Source: Setophaga petechia (Eukaryota; Chordata; Aves; Passeriformes; Parulidae). From it: a stretch of 64,000 nt of DNA. Positions 13,289 to 22,395 of the stretch are shown piece after piece (position 1 is the stretch's first letter; each line of letters opens with the position of its first letter). The notes below the pieces were generated by a model that was not told the DNA's origin, did not search any database, and saw only the letters and a list, made by a program, of their open reading frames with translations. The position numbers and the translations under genes were made by a program. The stretch covers positions 21,068,501 to 21,132,500 of the forward strand of contig JANCRA010000017.1 of assembly GCA_024362935.1 (NCBI GenBank). Direction: 5' to 3'.

Positions 13289-13656
13289 TAAGAAAAATAA
13301 AGTAAGTGGGGAATTGGAGGAACAGAGACTCAGGCAAGGTGAGGGGGGGTGAAAATCAAAGAAACTACTTGAGACTGAAAAAAAATGACAACAACAAAAA
13401 AAAAAGAAATCTAATCCTGAGAAAAGGACATGGCTAGTCCAGCGTCTGGGCTTGCAAAAAAAATAGTAATAATTATAATATAATAATAAAAGACCCCCCT
13501 CCGCATCCTGGCAGTTAAGTAGGTGTAGCCCTATGCGGTCGTTCGGTGTGGAAACTCCATTTCCGTGGGAGCGAGCTGCAGTTGGCTTGGTTTGTCCTTT
13601 TTCTTTCCTCGTTCCCTGTGCATTTGGTCCAGTCTGTGGCCGGGCAGCAGCTGCCT

Positions 13657-13839
13657 TCACACATACCACTCATTAAAATTGGGGGGCAGTCCAGGGTTAT
13701 GGCCGGGGTTACTCTGCAGGGCGGCCGGCGGCGTTTTAGTGGAGTCCTTACTGCTGGCGGAGCCTACCGCAGGGGGGGTGGAGGACTCGTACCCCGAACT
13801 GGCCGCAGGGGAAGAGTCCGACCCCTGGGATTCGTGCAC
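13657..13839 (-). CDS. ZIC3: ZIC3 coding exon 3 (C-terminal tail)
   Basis: The exon starts after the acceptor TTGGTTTTAG at GTGCACGAA, which supplies V403 and the last zinc ligand H404. It encodes the 60-residue Ser/Pro/Thr-rich tail and ends with NFNEWYV and TGA at 13659-13657. The tail matches ZIC3 paralogue-specific sequence ([21 protein letters not shown]) and lacks the Gly/Ala-rich tail of ZIC2. Confidence 0.95.
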   Translation of the reverse strand: MHESQGSDSSPAASSGYESSTPPAVGSASSKDSTKTPPAALQSNPGHNPGLPPNFNEWYV

Positions 13840-16098
13840 CTAAAACCAAGAGGCAGAGATGGGAGCGAGCTCGGGGCCTCGGCCGCCCCGCTGGGCTGCT
13901 CCTCCGTGCAGGAGGGGCACTGTGAGCAGCGGCCCGGCCGTCAGGCAGACCCTGCCCCGCGACAAACGCCGGCCGTGGTCCCCGGACACGGCTGCAGCAT
14001 CCCAGCACGAGGGGCCGCAGCCACTGCAGCCTCGCACAGCACCGAGCGCCGCTCCGCAACCCGGGCAGCGCGGAAAGAAACTACGCCATTTCCCCGGGCT
14101 GTGCTCCAGCCACAGCCCAGACAGCGGGGACGGCTCGGGCTGCGCTGGGAACACGGAGCTCAGCTCCGCCCGGCTCTGGGGGAATGAGCCCTGAGCACAC
14201 CAGCGACTGAGCATCACTGCTCAGGGAGGAAAGGGCTGGAACACTGCGGTGATTTACCTTCATGTGTTTCCTAAGTGAGCTGGGGTGGGTGTAGGATTTG
14301 TCGCACACCTTGCAGATGTAGGGCTTGTCCGAGGTGTGGACGTGCATGTGTTTCTTCCTGTCACTGCTGTTGGCGAAGCGTCTGTCGCAGCCCTCAAACT
14401 CGCACTTGAAAGGCTTCTCACCTGTGAAATTTAGAGAGGGTGAAGGAGGGCCGTTCCCCTCTCCATCCCCACCCGCCTACTCCCAGGACAGCATCTGCCC
14501 TGCTCGCCCCACTTTATGGATGCACAAACACCACACCAAATGAAGAAGGGGAAGACGGACGGCAAGATTTGTTACGTGTCGGATAAATTTGGATCAGCCT
14601 TTATGACTTTTAACTCACCTCCCGCCAGGCCCACGCTGGGCTCCAGCAGGGAAGGCGGCTGGGCGAGCTTGGGAAAGAAGACCCGAGATAAATTCAGCGG
14701 CTTGGACAGCTTTACAAGACCTACACGAGGATACAAGCCAAAGTACGTTTGCTTCCAACATTCCCCCTCTCTTCCCTCCACCCATGCAGGAGGGCTGAAG
14801 GAAAGTCGGGGATGCAAATAAAAATACTTTGACAAAAGTATCGCCGATTTAATTAGGAAGACGCCAATCAGGCCTAAAAATAAAAATAAAACAGGAGCGG
14901 AAGTCACCGAAAATGAGATTTCATTAGCATTTCTATGGCTCCCTCCGCTGCGGAGGCCGAGAGCGGAGGCAGCGCCGTGCAGCCGGGCGGCCGCCGGCCC
15001 AGCCGGTCCCCGCAGCCCCCCGTCCCGGCGGGGGGACACGCGCACACGGGCCTTACCTGTGTGCGTCCGCTTGTGAATCTTGAGGTTCTCGGAGCGGGCA
15101 AAGATCTTGCCGCAGCCCGGGAAGGGGCACGGGAAGGGCTTTTCCCCCGTGTGCACCCGAATGTGGTTCACCAGTTTGTATTTCGCCTTGAAGGACTTGC
15201 CTTCCCGCGGACACTCGTCCCAGTAGCAGATGTGGTTGTTCTGCTCCGGCCCCCCGACGTGCTCCATGGTGACATGGGTCACCAGCTCGTGCATGGTGCT
15301 GAAAGTCCTGTCGCAGCTCTTCTTGGGCCGGCTGAGCTGGCTCTCGTCGAGCCACTTGCAGGACAATTCTTGCTTGATGGGCTGGCGCATGTACCGAAAG
15401 AAAGCGCCGGGGCCGTGGTGGTGGTGGTGGTGGTGGTGGGCCGCCACGTTCATGCCCATATTCATATTCATGTGGTTGTAGTTGTGGAACTGGGCGCCGG
15501 CGTAAGGGTCCGTGCGGGGGCTGGAGACGGCCCGGTAGGGATCCGGCCGCCCGAAGAGGTCCCCGCGCAGCCCCAGGTGCATCTGCCCGTTGTCCACATG
15601 TCCGTTGGGGGACGTGTGGCTCGGGCTCTGCTCGTGCAGCCCCGGGAAGAGCAGGTAGCCCGGGGTGTCCGGGATGCCGCCGGGGCCGTGCAAGCCGCCG
15701 GGGGAGCCGCCGAAGAGCCCGTGCTGCGCTGTGCCGGAGGCGGCGTCCGCGATGCCGGAGCCGCGGTTGCGGAACAGAAAGTCGCGGGTGGAGTTGAAGG
15801 CGGCGGCCCCGCCGTAGGAAGGCACCTGGCCGGCGTGGTGGTGGTGATGGTGGTGGTGGCCCAGGGCGCTGGCGTAGCCCGGCGCCTGCGGCGTGAATGC
15901 CGAGCTCTGCCCGGCGGCGAGGTCGTGCGGGGCCGCGTTCAGCTTGAAGGCGGCGGCGTGCGAAGAGTCCCCGAAGGGGCCCAGCCCCATGCCGCCGCCG
16001 CCGGCGTCGCGACCCGGCATCTCGTGGTGGCGGGGCGCCGCAAAGCCGCCCACCCCCAGCGCCGGGAACTGCGGCCCTCCGTCCAGCAGCATCGTCAT
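13657..16098 (-). CDS. ZIC3: ZIC3 zinc-finger transcription factor, complete three-exon CDS
   Basis: Coding exons, in transcript order, are 16098-15057, 14421-14258 and 13839-13657. They total 1389 nt, giving 462 residues plus TGA; human ZIC3 is 467. Every intron is GT..AG. ZIC3 is a nuclear GLI-superfamily DNA-binding protein acting in left-right axis, heart and neural development. Visible in order: the N-terminal [10 protein letters not shown]; a ZOC motif (STRDFLFR) at about 103-110; poly-His runs at 81-88 and 221-228; a zinc-finger-flanking ZF-NC segment with a sumoylation-type IKQE at 241-244; and five C2H2 fingers. The finger ligands are C247/C262/H275/H280 (the atypical wide ZIC finger 1), C291/C296/H312/H316, C324/C329/H342/H346, C354/C359/H372/H376 and C384/C387/H400/H404. 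The C-terminus NFNEWYV and the [18 protein letters not shown] stretch fit ZIC3 rather than ZIC1 or ZIC2. Unlike human ZIC3, the N-terminal poly-Ala run is only three residues (48-50). Confidence 0.97.
13840..14257 (-). other. ZIC3: ZIC3 intron 2 (418 bp)
   Basis: A compact, GC-rich GT-AG intron between the finger-5 exon and the C-terminal exon. Open frames across it are GC-rich shadows. No alternative exon is evident. Confidence 0.9.
14258..14421 (-). CDS. ZIC3: ZIC3 coding exon 2 (finger 4 and most of finger 5)
   Basis: This 164-nt exon begins directly after a TTTCACAG acceptor with GTGAGAAG, completing Gly348 and reading [12 protein letters not shown]. It ends after ATGAAG before the donor GTAAAT. 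It encodes residues 348-402, including [13 protein letters not shown] (finger 4) and the first ligands of finger 5. Phase is preserved: 1042 plus 164 nt is exactly 402 codons. Confidence 0.96.
14422..15056 (-). other. ZIC3: ZIC3 intron 1 (635 bp)
   Basis: A compact GT-AG intron. The donor-proximal 120 bp are CpG-rich. The middle (14815-14935) is AT-rich and contains homeodomain-type TAAT cores. No coding segment is seen inside it. Confidence 0.9.
15057..16098 (-). CDS. ZIC3: ZIC3 coding exon 1 (residues 1-347 plus first base of codon 348)
   Basis: The exon encodes the N-terminal half and fingers 1-3. The start is the ATG at 16098-16096. A second in-frame ATG follows two codons later (16092-16090); its -3 base is A, whereas the first has C at -3, so leaky initiation at Met3 is plausible. 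Met3 would give an N-terminus like that of ZIC2 (MLLD). The exon ends at 15057 before the donor GTAAGG, splitting a Gly codon after ACACACAG. The two poly-His tracts are at 15835-15858 (eight codons, one CAT interruption) and 15415-15438 (eight uninterrupted CAC codons). Confidence 0.96.
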
Positions 16099-16500
16099 GG
16101 GCGCGGGGCCGTCGGCGCGGCAGCAGCCTGCCCGCCCCCCTCCTCCTCCCGCCCGCCCCCAAAAAAGTACAAAACCACCCCAAAACGCACCCCCACTCCG
16201 CCCCCCGCTGCGGGCAGGCGCGGTCCCGGCCGCGGGCGGGCAGCGAAGCGAGCACCTCCCGGCCGGCACCAAAAACAAAACAAACAAACAACAACAAAAA
16301 ACCAAACCAAAATAAAACCCCAAAAAATCCCAGAAACAAAACCACAAAAGCCAAAACGGCCACCCGCCCCCCGCGCCGGGCCGGGCCGGGCCGGGCCGGG
16401 CCGGGCAGGGCGGCGCAGCAGGGCGAGGAGGCGCGGGGCGGCCACGCTCCCGCTCGGCGCCGTCGGGGCACTGACGGGGCGCCCGTCCGCGCCTCGCACA
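16099..16500 (-). other. ZIC3: Probable ZIC3 5'UTR / core promoter CpG island
   Basis: CpG-rich sequence immediately upstream of the start codon. It contains (CCGGG)6 at 16376-16405 and an A/C-rich tract at 16268-16350 that would be a U/GU-rich stretch in the sense RNA. No TATA box is evident. The transcription start cannot be placed from sequence alone; a start near 16400-16500, just inside the CCAAT cluster, would be consistent. Confidence 0.5.
16376..16405. repeat. (CCGGG)6 pentanucleotide repeat, ZIC3 5' region
   Basis: Six perfect CCGGG units followed by CAGGG, within the presumed 5'UTR. Confidence 0.9.
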
Positions 16501-16530
16501 TAAACCAACCCCGGGCCAGGCCGCGCCGCG

Positions 16531-16638
16531 CCAATGGGGAGCCGCGCGCCGCCGGTCACCTGACCCGCCGCCCGCCGCCCCATTGGCGGCGCTGCGCTTG
16601 ATTGGCACGCGCCCCGCGCCGCCGCGGCCGCTGATTGG
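16531..16638 (-). promoter_or_regulatory. ZIC3: CCAAT-box cluster of the ZIC3 promoter
   Basis: Four NF-Y-type motifs: CCAAT on the plus strand at 16531-16535, and CCAAT on the minus strand at 16586-16582, 16605-16601 and 16638-16634. An E-box CACCTG lies at 16557-16562. The sequence around them is extremely CpG-rich with GC-box-like runs. This is typical of TATA-less developmental promoters; function is inferred. Confidence 0.6.
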
Positions 16639-16723
16639 GCGCGCGCGCCCCGCAGGTAGAGCGGGGCCGGCCGGGGGGGCCCGGGGCGGCGGGAGCCCCG
16701 CGCGTGGGGCGGCCCCGCGCGTC

Positions 16724-16792
16724 CGCCCGTGTCCCGCCGTGTCCCGCCGTGTCCCGCCGTGTCCCGCCGCGTCCCGCCGTGTCCCGCCGCCC
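16724..16792. repeat. 10-bp tandem repeat CCCGCCGTGT upstream of ZIC3
   Basis: About six to seven head-to-tail copies, with two variants in which T becomes C (CCCGCCGCGT). The array lies about 90 bp upstream of the CCAAT cluster, in the distal promoter CpG island. Confidence 0.9.
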
Positions 16793-16892
16793 GCGCCCTG
16801 CCAGCGCCGCCCCACGCCGTGCGGGATGCTCGCCCCAGGCGGCGCGGCGGGGAGGCGTAAAGCCGCTGCAAAGCCGCCGCGTTGATTCAAAA

Positions 16893-17025
16893 ATAAAATT
16901 TAATTAAAAAAAAAAGCTAAAGCCGAGGCTGCTTAGAGTTTATTTATGTATATATATATATACACATTTATATATAATCATATATACTTTATATATTTGT
17001 TTTATTTTTCTGTCCATTTTTACCT
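16893..17025. repeat. AT-rich, (TA)n-containing tract upstream of ZIC3
   Basis: An abrupt change from CpG island to poly-A/TTAATT and TATATATATATATA-type sequence (core 16950-16962), with further TATATA runs to about 17000. It marks the upstream edge of the promoter island. Confidence 0.8.
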
Positions 17026-17235
17026 TTACTGATTAAACGCGGGAGCAGAACCGCCCGCAGTGTGCGTGCAGAGCCCGCTCCTGCCCCTCAGCCTCGGCGC
17101 GCAGCGGCACCGCGCCGGGGCTCACCCCGCCGGCCGAGTCCAGCCCCTTGCCCCCCTCACTCCGTCCCCCACCCCTGCCGGCCCGCGGAGCGCGGCCAGC
17201 AGCGCCCGGCACGGCGGCTCCTGGCTGGTTTTTCC

Positions 17236-17455
17236 TACTCTCTCGTATTTTCTTTTCTTTCTTTCTTTCTTTCTTTCTTTTTTTCTCTTTCTCTTTCTGT
17301 TTCTCTCTTTCTTTCTCTCTCTTTCTGTCTTTCTCATTTTTTCCTTCTTTCTTTCCCTCTTTCTCCTTTTTTCCTTCTTGCTTTCTCTCACTTATTTTTT
17401 TCCTTCTTTCTTTCTCTATTTTTCCCCTTTTATTTTTTTTTTTTAATTTTTAAAA
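17236..17455. repeat. Polypyrimidine (TTTC)n tract
   Basis: About 215 bp of TTTC, TTTCTC and TTTTTCC on the plus strand, almost purine-free. Open frames of Phe/Ser/Leu here are artefacts. Such mirror-like homopurine-homopyrimidine DNA can form triplex (H-DNA). Confidence 0.9.
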
Positions 17456-17837
17456 TTTTATTTTGCAAGGGAAACGTTCTGCCTTGGAATAATTATCGGT
17501 TGCAGACAGCGCTATAAATCCACTCATTTTCTGTTCTGGAAAGCATTTGCAAAGAACTATGGGGAGCAAGAGTGGAAATAAAAGGCAGAAAGAAAGATGG
17601 CTGTAATTGTAATATCCTGAGGTTTGCTGAGCCCCCAAGTCTGGCTATTGGGCAGGTCTTAGGCTCGCCGCTGGCTCTCTGCAGGAAACGTAAAATCTGA
17701 TCAAGTTCAGAGACGCATTGAGAGCCCGTTTCAAGCAGCGCTTTATAACCGCGTCCCTTTCACATTCTTCCCCCAGTCAGCCCCGGGAAAGGCTTCGTCT
17801 TCTTTATTTTAAGGTTCGTAGGGAGCGAGTAAAAGAA

Positions 17838-17871
<34 letters not shown>

Positions 17872-17915
17872 GAGAGAGAGGAAAAAAAAAAAAAAAAAAA
17901 GAAGAAAGAAAGGGG
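17838..17915. repeat. Poly-A / (GA)n polypurine tract
   Basis: A run of about 28 A, then GAGAGAGAG, then a second run of about 18 A and GAAGAAAGAAAGGGG. Simple-sequence DNA. Confidence 0.9.
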
Positions 17916-18019
17916 AGACAAAAAAGCCACCGATATAAAATCTCCCCGAGAGATAGCAGCGGTACCCGTCAAACACTCAAATTTCCCAGGCCACAGCCGC
18001 CAAGAACAGTCCTAAAGTT

Positions 18020-18640
18020 GGAAGGTGAGTCCGCCGCTGCCGTTGGTGCACGATCGCAGCAGAGCAGGAGGCGGGAGCGCGGGGACCCGCCCTGGGGGGA
18101 CCCACCGGGGCACCCACCGGGGGCGGGCCGGGCCGCCTTTTGCTCTGCCCCGCGCCCGCGGCCGTTCCGCGGGAGCCGAGACGGCCGGCACGACCGCAGC
18201 CCTGCCCGCGGCTCGGCCGGGAGCCCGGGCGCCGGGAAGCCGGGGAAGGGCCCGGGATAGCCGGTCACAAGCGGGATAGCCGGTCACAAGCCCGGGATAG
18301 CCGATCACAACCGGGATAGCCGGTCACAAGCTGGGATAGCCGGTCACAAGCTGGGATAGCCGGTCACAAGCCCGGGATAGCCGGTCACAAGCCGGGATAG
18401 CCGGTCACAAGCCCGGGATAGCCGGTCACAAGCCCGGGATAGCCGGTCACAAGCCCGGGATAGCCGGTCACAAGCTGGGATAGCCGGTCACAAGCCGGGA
18501 TAGCCGGTCACAAGCCGGGATAGCTGGTGCGCAGCCTGTGGCCCGCGGGGCGAGGGGCGAGGCCCGCACCCCCCTTGCTGCTCCCCCGAGCTTTACCTGC
18601 CCGTCTCCGGAGAGCTGCGGCGGGGTCATTCATTACCTCC
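18020..18640. other. CpG-rich segment about 2 kb upstream of ZIC3
   Basis: CpG-dense sequence enclosing the 18253-18530 minisatellite, with frames open on both strands but no domain. It is probably part of the extended ZIC3 CpG domain. Confidence 0.5.
18253..18530. repeat. Minisatellite, unit GGGATAGCCGGTCACAAG plus 1-3 bp
   Basis: Fourteen head-to-tail copies. The 18-bp core is nearly invariant (one GATCAC variant; a decayed last copy). Copies differ in a 1-3 bp linker (C, CC or CT), giving periods of 19-21 bp. Every unit carries GGTCAC, which resembles a nuclear-receptor half-site, though function is unproven. The array lies about 2.1 kb upstream of the ZIC3 start codon. Confidence 0.95.
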
Positions 18641-18682
18641 CGCACGTGTAGGGCTTTCTCGACAACAACCAACCCCACAATA

Positions 18683-18742
18683 AAAATTAAAAAAAAATAA
18701 ATTACAAAGAAAGAAAGACAGAAAGAAAGAAAGAAAAAAGGC
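18683..18742. repeat. A-rich (GAAA)n microsatellite
   Basis: Poly-A followed by AAAGAAAGAAAGACAGAAAG-type units on the plus strand. Confidence 0.85.
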
Positions 18743-18779
18743 CGGGGGAGGGGGTGCAAATTCAATTATTCCCGTCAGC

Positions 18780-19100
18780 TGAGTGTCTGGGAGGGCAGCG
18801 CCTCTGAAGTCGCCGACCTGGAGCGAACGAGGGCGACTGACCCCTGCTTGTGCAGAGGCCTCACGTGCGGCACTGTGTCCCCAGTGGGGGGGACGCGCCG
18901 GGCCGCTGCCGGTGCCGCTGCCGGTGCCGCTGCCGCTGCTGGTGCCGGTGCCGGTGGCGGGGGCCGAGCGGCGCTGCCCGCCCAGGTGCCCGCGCCACGC
19001 GGGGCTGCGGCTGCCCCGACCGGCGGCGTGGGTGTGGGCTGGGAAACCCTCCGGCTCGGATGGAAGGAGCGAGCGTGGCTCCACGGCGACAGAAGCTTTT
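18780..19100. other. CpG-rich segment with a CCGCTGCCGGTG-type repeat
   Basis: 18898-18965 contains imperfect 6/12-bp units of CCGCTG and CCGGTG. The flanking sequence is CpG-rich. No gene is recognised. Confidence 0.6.
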
Positions 19101-19497
19101 AAAAAAATTAAACTTAAGTTGTTCTTCGCCTAAAAAAATCTCACCGCGTCGGCAACGGCGCGAAACGGGGCTTCGAGAAAAACATCCCGAGGCAACGGGA
19201 TCGGGAAGAAAAACGAAGCGATCGTAGCTTTGGACGAGAACTCCCCATTTCGGGACGGTTTGGTGGCCACAGCCTGCCTAGCAGCTGTTTACTTGCTGAT
19301 CGGGCTACATCAATTAACCTATAAATCTCTTTTTATACGTTTCCCACTTCTACTCTGCCAACTTTGCCTGGGTGTGTTCACCCGGCAGCATCCGCACTGG
19401 CGTTCTATCACTCTTTACAGCCCATCGCTTCCTGATTGGAATTTGCCAATTCGGGGAGCAGAAATTGTGTAAAGCGAGGTGGGGATTTTTGGGGTTT

Positions 19498-19620
19498 TGT
19501 TTGGTTTTTTTTTTTTTTTTTTTTGACCTTTGTCCGTATAGCCTATGATTGTTTTTCCCTTGCTGAGCTTTTGCAACATATGTGTGTATATATAAATATA
19601 TAAAATATATTTTGTACTTT
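19498..19620. repeat. Poly-T and (TA)-rich low-complexity tract
   Basis: A run of more than 20 T at about 19503-19524, then TATATAAATATATAAAATATA near 19585-19607. Confidence 0.8.
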
Positions 19621-19864
19621 ATCAATTCAATAATTTCCATTTCTATTCAGCGGTATTTCTGGCTAAACTCAATTCATTTTCCGAAGTCGGGGTACCTCTC
19701 ATCTCTTTTATTTAATATCTATCTCAATTGCGAACCTGAAAACAACAGCAACCGGAAAAGTAGTTTCCAGGCTCCCTTTTCCCTCCGTGCTCCCAACGCG
19801 AGGGGAATGCAGAGGAAGACCCCCTGCTTTACGTCAAGAACAAATACTGTGCAGTGCTCACACC

Positions 19865-19902
19865 TTTTTGTTTTGTTTTGTTTTGCTTTGCTTTGCTTTT
19901 GA
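19865..19902. repeat. (TTTTG)n / (TTTGC)n microsatellite
   Basis: Three to four TTTTG units merging into three TTTGC units. Confidence 0.85.
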
Positions 19903-20339
19903 GTGTTTTTGGAACATAAGAGCTACAAAAATGTAAAATCCCCTGGAAAGCGTTGCGGGTGCCTCGGTGCCCAGAGCCCGCCCGGACCTCCCTGCCAGGG
20001 TTCCTGCTGTGCTGCGCTGGCCGGGGACCCTGGGGCTGAGCGCTGGCACGGACCGGAGAGCCTTGCCAGGGAGGAGACCGCGAGCTCTGGGCCCTCCGGC
20101 GCAGGAGGAGAACGCGGTCCCCAGTGGGTGCCCACTCGTTATGGCAGATTTTGCAGCGGGGCTGGGGCAGGTGAAGTTTTAGTAACGGCCCCGGGGGTGG
20201 CAGGTCTGTGTGTCCGTGGATTTCCCTCGTCCCTTACACCGAGGATGCGACGAAAAGGCAGAACAAACTCGGGATAACAGCAACAAAAGTCCCCTCGCGC
20301 TGAGCTGCGAGCCGGCGGCGAGGGGAATATTCCATCCGC

Positions 20340-20500
20340 CCTAAAGAGCTTTTAAACCGCGCTGTATCGCGGTTAAATGAATATCCTTAACAAGCGTAAA
20401 GACAAGTAGTTTTTCTCCTGCCATAAACATATTGCATCTCCGGTGTAATTATATGCAAACCAGGAGCGAACGAGACATTTCCATTGTAGCTGTCACTCAG
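20340..20500. promoter_or_regulatory. Candidate enhancer block with POU- and SOX-like motifs
   Basis: An AT-rich, information-rich island inside CpG-rich DNA. It has the inverted repeat AACCGCG/CGCGGTT (20355-20361 and 20368-20374, 6-bp spacer), an octamer-like ATGCAAAC (20453-20460) and a SOX-like CCATTGT (20481-20487). Enhancer status is inferred from texture and proximity to ZIC3. Confidence 0.3.
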
Positions 20501-22395
20501 CGGAGAGGGAAGCACATGTACATTTGAACTTCAGAGATCCGGGCTGGAGTAAACAGGTCTGAACTTCGGCAAGGGGAGGGGGCGAGGAATATCAAAGGCC
20601 AGAGGAAGGCAGGCAGAAAGACTGGAGTGGCGAGGAAACGAAGGTGCCAGCGGGCTCCATCCTGCACCCCGGGGAGCCGGGCCGGCACCGACGCTGGCAG
20701 CCTCGCCCGGGCACCAGGGTTTGTAGCTCGTATTGTGGTGATGGGAGAAGTTTCCCCCTGAAATGAAGCTAACCGTTCAGCTGGGCGGGAAATATGCATC
20801 GGGCTCGGAAACGAGTGGGAAAACCACAAGGACCGGTGCAAGTGATGCATAACAAATTGTGTCCTGTCGCCCCAAATGGGGCCGAGGCAGACCTAGGAGT
20901 TGGGAACAACGGGTGTCGCAGCCCGGCGGGGAGCCGAGGCGGCTCCCCGCACCTTGGGGTGCCCGCGCACCGGAGTCACCCCAGGAAAGGCCACCCTCTG
21001 GAAGGGGAAAACACCCACTCCTCATCTCCCCCACCCCCTACCGCTCGCTAAGCCATCCGTGGGAGGAACAGCGCAGACCCACGAGTGGGCAGCGGGGGAA
21101 GCCGCGGCCTCGGCACCCCGGCCCGGCCGAGAGCATCCGCACCCTCCGGCCGCCCCCTTGAGAACCCCCCCGCGCCTCCGAGGAGCAGAGAGGCTGGGGG
21201 AAGCGGCGAATATCTCAATCAGCGAGGAGGTGACCTGTGACCCGAAGGGTGGCTCTATTGTCCCGCTGTTGCGGGGGACACAGACTTTAGGCAGCCTTTC
21301 TGCGTGACTGAGCCCTGAGGGGCAACCGCAAGCCCAGGGCTCCGGGGAGGCATCCCGGCCCCGGGAGTCGCCGGGCCGGCACCAGCTGCCGGGGCAGAGC
21401 CGCCCCTTCCCCGGCGTGCCGAGGCCGCTGCCTTTTCGCCCCGGCTGTTTCCGAGCCCGAGCCCGGAATACGCGGCCCCCTCCTGGCCTGGGCCTTTCTC
21501 AGGGAGCCGGGCGAAGCTGGGCAGACCCTCCCCTCCCAAAGGCGAGCACCGGCGGGACGGAGAGGCCCCGACGGGTGACCCTGGTCGTGCTGAGTTGGGG
21601 CTTGACATGCAGAGATTCTCCGAGGAGCCGAAGGGGATAAAGGGGAGGAAGAATAAGGAGAGGTTGTCCCGGGAGGAGCCCTCGCCCCGGTCGTTCAGCC
21701 GGCCGGCCCCGTGAGCGGAGCGGCCGCGGCGGGCCGGGCGCGGGGCGGCGCTGCGGAGCGGCCGGGCCGGCCCCGACGGCCGCCGAGGCCCCGCGCTGCC
21801 CCGCGGCCCTGCCCGCGCACGGAGGATACGGGGCAGGCGGGCACGGGGCTCTGTCCCGGCACCAGCCCCGCTCCCGCCCTCTCCGGGCCCACCCGTCTCT
21901 CCCCGGGGCCTCACAGCAGGTGTAAACACCGGCACCAAACCCGCTTCCCGGGGGCAAGCCGCCCCGATTGAACCGGCACCCCCAGGGGCTCTAAACAGCG
22001 GTCTCTAGCTGCCGAGGGTCACCGCAGGGAGCTGCCGAGCTCCGGGGAAGCAGATTCCAGCCCATCCTGGGCACCGTCCTCAGCCTGCTGCGAGTCCCTG
22101 AGGCGGCTGCGGGGACAGCCCGGGCGTGCCGGAGCTTCAGTTCCTTGCCGGGAGTCCCAGGGGAGAACGGGGGATTTCCTCTCGCTCCCAGCTCTTCTCC
22201 CCCGGCACTGGGCACAGCCGGGGCCCGGAACTGCAGGGTGGGCAGCGGGACTCGCCCTCCGTGTGGCCCCGGGCGGGGAGCTGCCACGGCCGGGACTGCC
22301 CGGAGCGGAGCCGTTCAGGGCTCAGGTGGGATCTGAGGGGGTCTCAGGTGGGCCCGAGACCGGGGCTCGGCTCGCGCCCTCAAGCGCGGTCCCGC

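Larger units (their letters stand above)
12765..13656 (-). other. ZIC3: Probable ZIC3 3'UTR
   Basis: AT-rich sequence following the stop codon. In the sense direction it holds a (TTTC)n tract (complement of 13248-13288), U-rich stretches and an AT-rich block at 12885-13030. The best polyadenylation signal on this strand is ATTAAA at 12784-12779, at the point where base composition changes abruptly to CpG island. The 3' boundary is inferred from that signal. Confidence 0.55.

Noticed and set aside
14935..16503. 522-codon plus-strand frame opposite ZIC3 exon 1
   Set aside because: It is the antisense shadow of a GC-rich coding exon (poly-Val opposite poly-His and so on). It has no domain and no independent support.
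14572..16890. 772-codon minus-strand frame containing ZIC3 exon 1 with a long N-terminal extension
   Set aside because: The frame stays open upstream of the start through the promoter CpG island and downstream into intron 1. The real protein starts at 16098 and splices at 15057.
18253..18530. CRISPR-like regular repeats
   Set aside because: The arrays have no unique spacers and lie in a vertebrate genome; they are simple minisatellites. The same applies to the arrays at 22.4, 27.4, 30.5 and 35.6 kb.
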